Source of the DNA: Candidatus Enterococcus murrayae
Lineage (GTDB): Bacteria; Bacillota; Bacilli; Lactobacillales; Enterococcaceae
Assembly (NCBI RefSeq): GCF_017315985.1
Contig: NZ_JAFLVR010000001.1
Location: forward strand, 1 to 64,000
Length of the DNA: 64,000 bases
Direction: 5' to 3'
Below, piece by piece: positions 59,995 to 64,000 of the stretch (positions are counted from its first letter, which is position 1; each line of letters begins with the position of its first letter). The notes beneath the pieces were generated by a model. That model saw nothing but the letters and a program-made list of their open reading frames with translations. It was not told the origin of the DNA and made no database searches. Both the position numbers and the translations under genes were made by a program.

Positions 59995-60642
59995 TTATGA
60001 TAAATTCCATTCAGAATAAAAAGTTTCTAAAAAGTCTTCCATAAATTCCACTCTGCGTTGGGCTTCCTTTTTTCCAGCTTCCGTATTCATCGCTGCCGGC
60101 AATTTAAAAAGCTTCTCATAAAAATGATTGATCACGGTACTTTTTTGACGATATTCCTGTTTGCTTTTAAAGTCCTGTGGTAAAATATTCGGATCGTATA
60201 AAGGGCTTTGCGTATGTCCACCGTAATAAGCGGTCCGCAAAATCCCAATGGCACCCAAGGCATCAATCCGATCCGCATCCTGGACGATTTGCCCAGCTGG
60301 AGTCAACTCAGCCTTCCCTTCTTCAATTTCCCTTGAAAAAGATATATTTTCAATAATATGAAAAACTTCCGTTGTGTTTTCCTTAGAAAAATCAAGTTCT
60401 TTTAAAAACTTTTTAAGGCTTTCTCTTTCAGCTTCAACATCTGCAACGACCTTATCATCAATCACATCATGAAGATAACTAGCTGCTTCTATGATTAATG
60501 TATCTGCGACGTGCTCTTGCCAGGCTAGTTTCACTGCGATTTTCGCCACTCGTTCCACATGGTAAAAATCATGTCCGCTGCGATCGCTGCTCAGCTTATC
60601 TTGCGCATAATTACGGATAGCTGCTATTTTACTATTCTGCAT
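59995..60642 (-). CDS. HD-domain phosphohydrolase (YedJ-like)
   Basis: A 215-residue metal-dependent phosphohydrolase. The HD array is visible: GHDFYHVERVAKIA (His), YLHDVIDD (His-Asp) and QDADRIDALGAIGI (late Asp). Substrates are probably nucleotides. The ATG at 60642 starts inside the end of the rlmL-like gene (11-nt overlap), so translation is likely coupled; longer frames to 60756 are read-through within that gene. Confidence 0.87.
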   Translation of the reverse strand: MQNSKIAAIRNYAQDKLSSDRSGHDFYHVERVAKIAVKLAWQEHVADTLIIEAASYLHDVIDDKVVADVEAERESLKKFLKELDFSKENTTEVFHIIENISFSREIEEGKAELTPAGQIVQDADRIDALGAIGILRTAYYGGHTQSPLYDPNILPQDFKSKQEYRQKSTVINHFYEKLFKLPAAMNTEAGKKEAQRRVEFMEDFLETFYSEWNLS

Positions 60643-61795
60643 CTGTACGCGGCTTTCTCGGTGGACGTTCGCCCCAATATTGGAATAGATCTGTACGGAT
60701 GGCTCCGTTGTATAACTTTCTCTTCTTAGTTGCCTTAGCTCCATAAAACTCTTCAAAAGCCAAATCGCTCGTCAGGATATATTTGCTCCATGTTTTTAAT
60801 GGACGGAAAACATCTCCCATCACACGGTACAGTACCCGAACCTGTTCTTCTTCTCCTAACCGTTCTCCATAAGGCGGGTTCGCTACGATCACCCCATAAT
60901 CCTTTTGAGTATTAAAATCCTTAACTGCCTGCTGCTTGAATTGAATTGAATCTCCTAAGCCGATTTCTTCTGCATTGGCACGAGCAATTTCGATCATACG
61001 ACCATTGATATCAGAACCGGCGATATCCAACTCGATATCATAATCCGCTGCTTCATCGGCCGCGGTACGTACTTTATCAAAAACAGCAGCGTCAAACCAA
61101 TCCCATGCTTCACAAGCAAACTCGCGGTTAAAGCCCGGCGCGATGTTATGACCGATCAATGCAGCTTCGATACACAAAGTTCCTGAACCGCAAACCGGAT
61201 CATAGAATGGCCGATCTTTGCGCCAGTTTGTCAACATGACTAATGCAGCAGCCATATTTTCCTTCAAAGGTGCTCCGCCCTTTTCTAAGCGATAACCTCG
61301 TTTGAATAGGCTTGGTCCGGTTGTATCTAGAGTCAAGACCACATGATCTTTCAGCAAAGCAACCTCAAGTTGAAATAATGCGCCGGTTTCAGGAAGCGGT
61401 ACTCGCGCTGGACGATGATAGACTCCACGCAGACGTTCAACTATCGCCTTTTTAGTAATGGATTGACAGTCAGGAACGCTATAAAGCTTTGATTTGATCG
61501 AACGTCCGGCCACAGGAAACTCAGCATCCAGCGGTAAAAAATCTTCCCAAGGGATTGCCTTGACCTTTTCAAATAGTTCATCAAAGGTAAACGCATCGAA
61601 CTCATCAACAATGATTTTTACTCGATCTGCCGTACGCAGCCATAGATTTGCTGTAGCAATCGTTTCTAAATCCCCTTTGAACCGCGCCCGGCCATTCTCG
61701 ACCTGACAATCGATTCCTAATTCTCTTAGTTCTTTCCCTACTAATGCCTCAATACCAGCGGCTGCCGTTGCAATTAAATTATATTGTTTTTCCAT
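60632..61795 (-). CDS. rlmL: THUMP-domain rRNA methyltransferase (RlmL-like)
   Basis: A 387-residue enzyme: N-terminal ferredoxin-like and THUMP domains (about 1-160), then a class I SAM methyltransferase with PVCGSGTLCIEAALIG (SAM loop region), DINGRMIEIARANA and the catalytic ANPPYGERLG. It methylates a guanine N2 of 23S rRNA (G2445 in E. coli), likely but not certain here. Next to rnpB and gpsB as in many Lactobacillales (YpsC). Confidence 0.92.
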   Translation of the reverse strand: MEKQYNLIATAAAGIEALVGKELRELGIDCQVENGRARFKGDLETIATANLWLRTADRVKIIVDEFDAFTFDELFEKVKAIPWEDFLPLDAEFPVAGRSIKSKLYSVPDCQSITKKAIVERLRGVYHRPARVPLPETGALFQLEVALLKDHVVLTLDTTGPSLFKRGYRLEKGGAPLKENMAAALVMLTNWRKDRPFYDPVCGSGTLCIEAALIGHNIAPGFNREFACEAWDWFDAAVFDKVRTAADEAADYDIELDIAGSDINGRMIEIARANAEEIGLGDSIQFKQQAVKDFNTQKDYGVIVANPPYGERLGEEEQVRVLYRVMGDVFRPLKTWSKYILTSDLAFEEFYGAKATKKRKLYNGAIRTDLFQYWGERPPRKPRTDAE

Positions 61796-61929
61796 AAGAG
61801 CTCCTTTTTATTTCTTTTCCATAATAGTTGTTTCTCTGTTAAACAGTAATTAAGAATCGACGAGCAAGTTCGTTCACCCTGTCAAACAACAGAATCAGTG
61901 ATCTATACTTGTTCGTAGAAAGCAGAACT

Positions 61930-61961
61930 GAAAAAAACCTTCACAACACAAAGTTGGAAGG
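61930..61961 (-). terminator. Terminator of rnpB
   Basis: Hairpin CCTTCcAAC...GTTgtGAAGG (about 61938-61961) followed by seven U on the minus strand. Confidence 0.8.
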
Positions 61962-61969
61962 CACACCCT

Positions 61970-62365
61970 GAATTGCTGCAATTTTCTGTAAGCCATGTTT
62001 TGTACGGCGATCAACTCAGGGAAGTGTGATCGTCGTGGTAATCATCTATCTCCGGCATAAATGCCGTCTCTTCCATCGTTCATTTCCTTAGAAAGAGCGC
62101 CCCTACCATCGTTTGGGTTGCTCGCTCGAGGGGTTTACCGCGTTCCACCATTTTGATTTCTCAAAATGCTTCGTCACTGTGGCACTTTCAAGAATACTCA
62201 GGCATAGATTACTCCTTAGCCCTTTTTTCTGCCGTTACTCCAAAAGAAGTACCTTAGCTTATGGTTTCGCTAAGCACGAACACTACAGACATCTCAGTCT
62301 GTGCGAGCATGGACTTTCCTCAGCCTGCGCAAAGCAGACCGCGATCACCCAAAAATTGCATCATT
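61970..62365 (-). ncRNA. rnpB: RNase P RNA, class B
   Basis: About 395 nt. Universal elements on the minus strand are GAGGAAAGTCCATGCTCG (within 62301-62321; CR-I/P4 strand), ATAGATGATTACC (near 62050) and CAAAACATGGCTTACAG (P4' region, near 61995). The ends GCAATTTT (62352-62359) and AAAATTGC (61978-61985) form helix P1. It processes the 5' ends of tRNAs. The precise 5' and 3' ends are approximate. The 5' end lies only a few bases from the gpsB stop. Confidence 0.95.
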
Positions 62366-62370
62366 CAAAT

Positions 62371-62772
62371 TTAAAATTGACGAGTTTTTTCGATATCACT
62401 CTCATCTTGAGTATAGCTTTGACCGAAGTCTGAAGAAGTTTGAGCAGATGCTTGTTGATCTAGTTTCTTGCCGAAAACTTCTCTTTCAAGATTTGATAAA
62501 CGTTTCAAGATATCAAAGTTCGTAACAGCTGAACTCTTAGGCGCCGCTTCTTTCACACGTGAAGGTGCTGGCTGAGCTTTTGACAGTTGTTCGACTTTGG
62601 CTTTCAATCGATCGTTTTCTTCTCTCAATGTTAATAATTCTTTGTTATAAGCTTCATAATCTTTAATTACATTGTCCAAAAATTCATCGACTTCGATTGG
62701 ATCGTAGCCACGCATTTTTGTTTTAAATTCTTGCTCCAAAATATCATTAGGAGTATAGATTACATTCGCCAT
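62371..62772 (-). CDS. gpsB: Cell-cycle protein GpsB
   Basis: A 133-residue DivIVA-like protein: N-terminal membrane-binding and coiled-coil domain (about 1-70, EFKTKMRGYDPIEVDEFLDNVIKDYE) and a linker then the short C-terminal trimerising helix (about 82-103, TNFDILKRLSNLEREVFG). It shuttles penicillin-binding proteins between septum and side wall. Confidence 0.95.
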   Translation of the reverse strand: MANVIYTPNDILEQEFKTKMRGYDPIEVDEFLDNVIKDYEAYNKELLTLREENDRLKAKVEQLSKAQPAPSRVKEAAPKSSAVTNFDILKRLSNLEREVFGKKLDQQASAQTSSDFGQSYTQDESDIEKTRQF

Positions 62773-62840
62773 TTTTCCACCTCATTAGCTCTAATCTTAA
62801 TTTACTTTCCTATATATTCTAGCTGATATATCAAAGGAAA

Positions 62841-63398
62841 TCAAACACTATCCCCAAAGTCTGAGGAATTTTCTAAATCATCCATAGTGATCGTAAGTAA
62901 TTCATAAGAATTTCTTTCTTGATATTTTTCCACATCTGCTAAGAAAAATTTGCTTTTACCAGGATACTCAGTATCATAAACGATCAATGCTGCATCTGTA
63001 TGCTGCAGCAAAAAATTTACATGATTTTTAAACTGTCCAGGATTCTGATAAGGCTGATGGCTGACAGAATCCACATAATCTGCGGTTTGGACCAGCTCAC
63101 TCAAATATAATTGATTGTGTTCTTTCCAGTTACTTCCGAAACCTTCAAAGGGAAAAATAATGGCTAACTTTATCTCTGGATAGTCCTGTTTCAATTCATT
63201 GACTATTTGACCAGTCCAAATTTCCGTTCCAAGACTTCCGCTGATCATGACCCACTCCAATCCATTTTCGATCAGTGCAGTCAATTCTCTTTTTAAAACA
63301 TTCTTAATGACTTTCACACGAGGATCTTTCTCGTTGAATATTCCCAGCTCATAGCTTTGATATCCGGTTACGTATAATCGCTGTATTGTTTCATTCAT
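62841..63398 (-). CDS. ypsA: YpsA family protein (DUF1273, SLOG fold)
   Basis: A 185-residue protein with the SLOG Rossmann-like fold; [18 protein letters not shown] is the ligand-binding region and the C-terminal part is acidic. Linked with cell division through gpsB in Firmicutes. Nucleotide-sugar or ADP-ribose binding is suspected for the family, not shown here. Confidence 0.93.
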   Translation of the reverse strand: MNETIQRLYVTGYQSYELGIFNEKDPRVKVIKNVLKRELTALIENGLEWVMISGSLGTEIWTGQIVNELKQDYPEIKLAIIFPFEGFGSNWKEHNQLYLSELVQTADYVDSVSHQPYQNPGQFKNHVNFLLQHTDAALIVYDTEYPGKSKFFLADVEKYQERNSYELLTITMDDLENSSDFGDSV

Positions 63399-63450
63399 TG
63401 CATTTTCCTTACTTTCACTTAAAAATAAAATATCTTTCGAAAAAATTTGC

Positions 63451-63456
63451 TATAAT
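63451..63456 (+). promoter_or_regulatory. Extended -10 promoter of recU
   Basis: TTGCTATAAT contains a TG extension before the TATAAT, 11 nt upstream of the ribosome binding site region. There is no good -35. Confidence 0.55.
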
Positions 63457-63472
63457 AGCTAGCAGGAGTGTG

Positions 63473-64000
63473 ATGAAAATGACCTTTCACTACCCTAATG
63501 GTCAGCTATTTTCACAAAAGAATCCACGAGAACGCTCATTAAAAAAAGAGACGACGTTTGCTAATCGCGGGATGCGCTTTGAAGAAGCAATCAATCAAAG
63601 CAACGAATACTACTTAACTCATGATAGGGCAGTTATCCATAAAAAGCCAACGCCGCTTCAGATCGTTAAAGTTGATTACCCCAAACGCAGCGCAGCAGTG
63701 ATTAAGGAAGCGTATTTTAGACAACCTTCTACTACTGATTATAATGGGGTTTATCGTGGATACTATCTAGATTTTGAAGCAAAGGAAACAAAAAACAAAA
63801 CTTCTTTCCCATTGAAAAATTTCCACCAGCATCAAATCACTCATATGCAGCAATGCTTGAGACAAGATGCGATTTGTTTTGTTTTACTGTGGTTTTCAAG
63901 CTTAAATCGTTGCTTTTTTCTTTCTGCCCAAGAACTGGTAAACTATTGGAATGAACAGGAAAATGGTAAAAAATCAATACCACTTGCATTAATCGAAACT
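63473..64000 (+). CDS. recU: Holliday junction resolvase RecU (3'-truncated by window end)
   Basis: 176 codons are visible and the frame is open to the last base. [11 protein letters not shown] and [22 protein letters not shown] contain the nuclease motifs, and [13 protein letters not shown] follows. RecU resolves Holliday junctions and biases RuvAB. Start at ATG 63473 (AGGAG 4 nt upstream) or 63479 (10 nt). It usually precedes a class A penicillin-binding protein gene, outside this window. Confidence 0.93.
   Translation, partial: MKMTFHYPNGQLFSQKNPRERSLKKETTFANRGMRFEEAINQSNEYYLTHDRAVIHKKPTPLQIVKVDYPKRSAAVIKEAYFRQPSTTDYNGVYRGYYLDFEAKETKNKTSFPLKNFHQHQITHMQQCLRQDAICFVLLWFSSLNRCFFLSAQELVNYWNEQENGKKSIPLALIET

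Noticed and set aside
60643-60756. Longer N-terminus for the HD protein
   Set aside because: It runs inside the rlmL-like gene in another frame, and the domain starts only after 60642.

Overview
This window is a low-GC Firmicute chromosome segment, most likely from an Enterococcus or a close relative in the Lactobacillales. The reasons are Gram-positive Shine-Dalgarno sites (AGGAGG-type) before nearly all genes, the neighbourhood recU / ypsA / gpsB / rnpB / rlmL-like, an EbsA-like gene, a TrpXYZ-type ABC transporter, a PyrR-controlled pyr operon and a class B RNase P RNA. I cannot name the species. I see no tRNA, insertion sequence, prophage or CRISPR array; this is core chromosome.

Layout. 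1-8.4 kb: an XRE regulator with a small membrane protein, a HAD hydrolase, a membrane protein, an NAD(P)-binding protein, a vitamin B6 kinase / ECF S-component / YwlG cluster, and an AAA-VWA protein with a small partner. 8.4-10.5 kb: DegV and an LCP cell-wall ligase. 10.5-18.9 kb: an aromatic operon aroE-aroF-aroB-aroC-tyrA-aroA-aroK-pheA (minus strand). 18.9-22.1 kb: the trpXYZ-type ABC transporter (minus strand). 22-27.3 kb: an exported protein, a diverged PEPCK, RqcH and an AI-2E-type exporter. 27.4-39.3 kb: pyrR-pyrP-pyrB-pyrC-carA-carB-pyrK-pyrD-pyrF-pyrE behind a PyrR attenuator. 39.3-41.4 kb: a HEPN-like/CBS protein, lspA and an RluD-like gene. 41.7-42.7 kb: two poorly known genes. 43-47.4 kb: argCJBD. 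47.5-64 kb: housekeeping genes (fhs, csp, cls, alaS with a T-box leader, a CshB-like helicase, a VanZ-RDD protein, rlmL-like, rnpB, gpsB, ypsA and a 3'-truncated recU).

The most interesting signal is a pair of leader-peptide attenuators, one before aroE and one before trpX. Each has a consensus promoter, about 28 nt of 5' UTR, a good ribosome binding site and a short leader ORF. The ORF before the aromatic operon ends NNYYFSYFR (Tyr/Phe codons); the one before the transporter ends NSWQNWRR (Trp codons). Each stop codon lies 0-1 nt before the first of a chain of RNA segments that can pair in two registers. One register (1:2, 3:4, 5:6) breaks two tandem intrinsic terminators; the other (2:3, 4:5, 6:7) forms both. 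A ribosome at the stop codon would cover segment 1 and favour termination; a ribosome stalled earlier on Tyr/Phe or Trp codons would leave segment 1 free and favour readthrough. Firmicutes usually control these genes with T-boxes or TRAP, and neither leader has a T-box motif, whereas the alaS leader in this same window does. The peptides, hairpins and complementarity are read directly from the sequence; the regulatory logic is inference.
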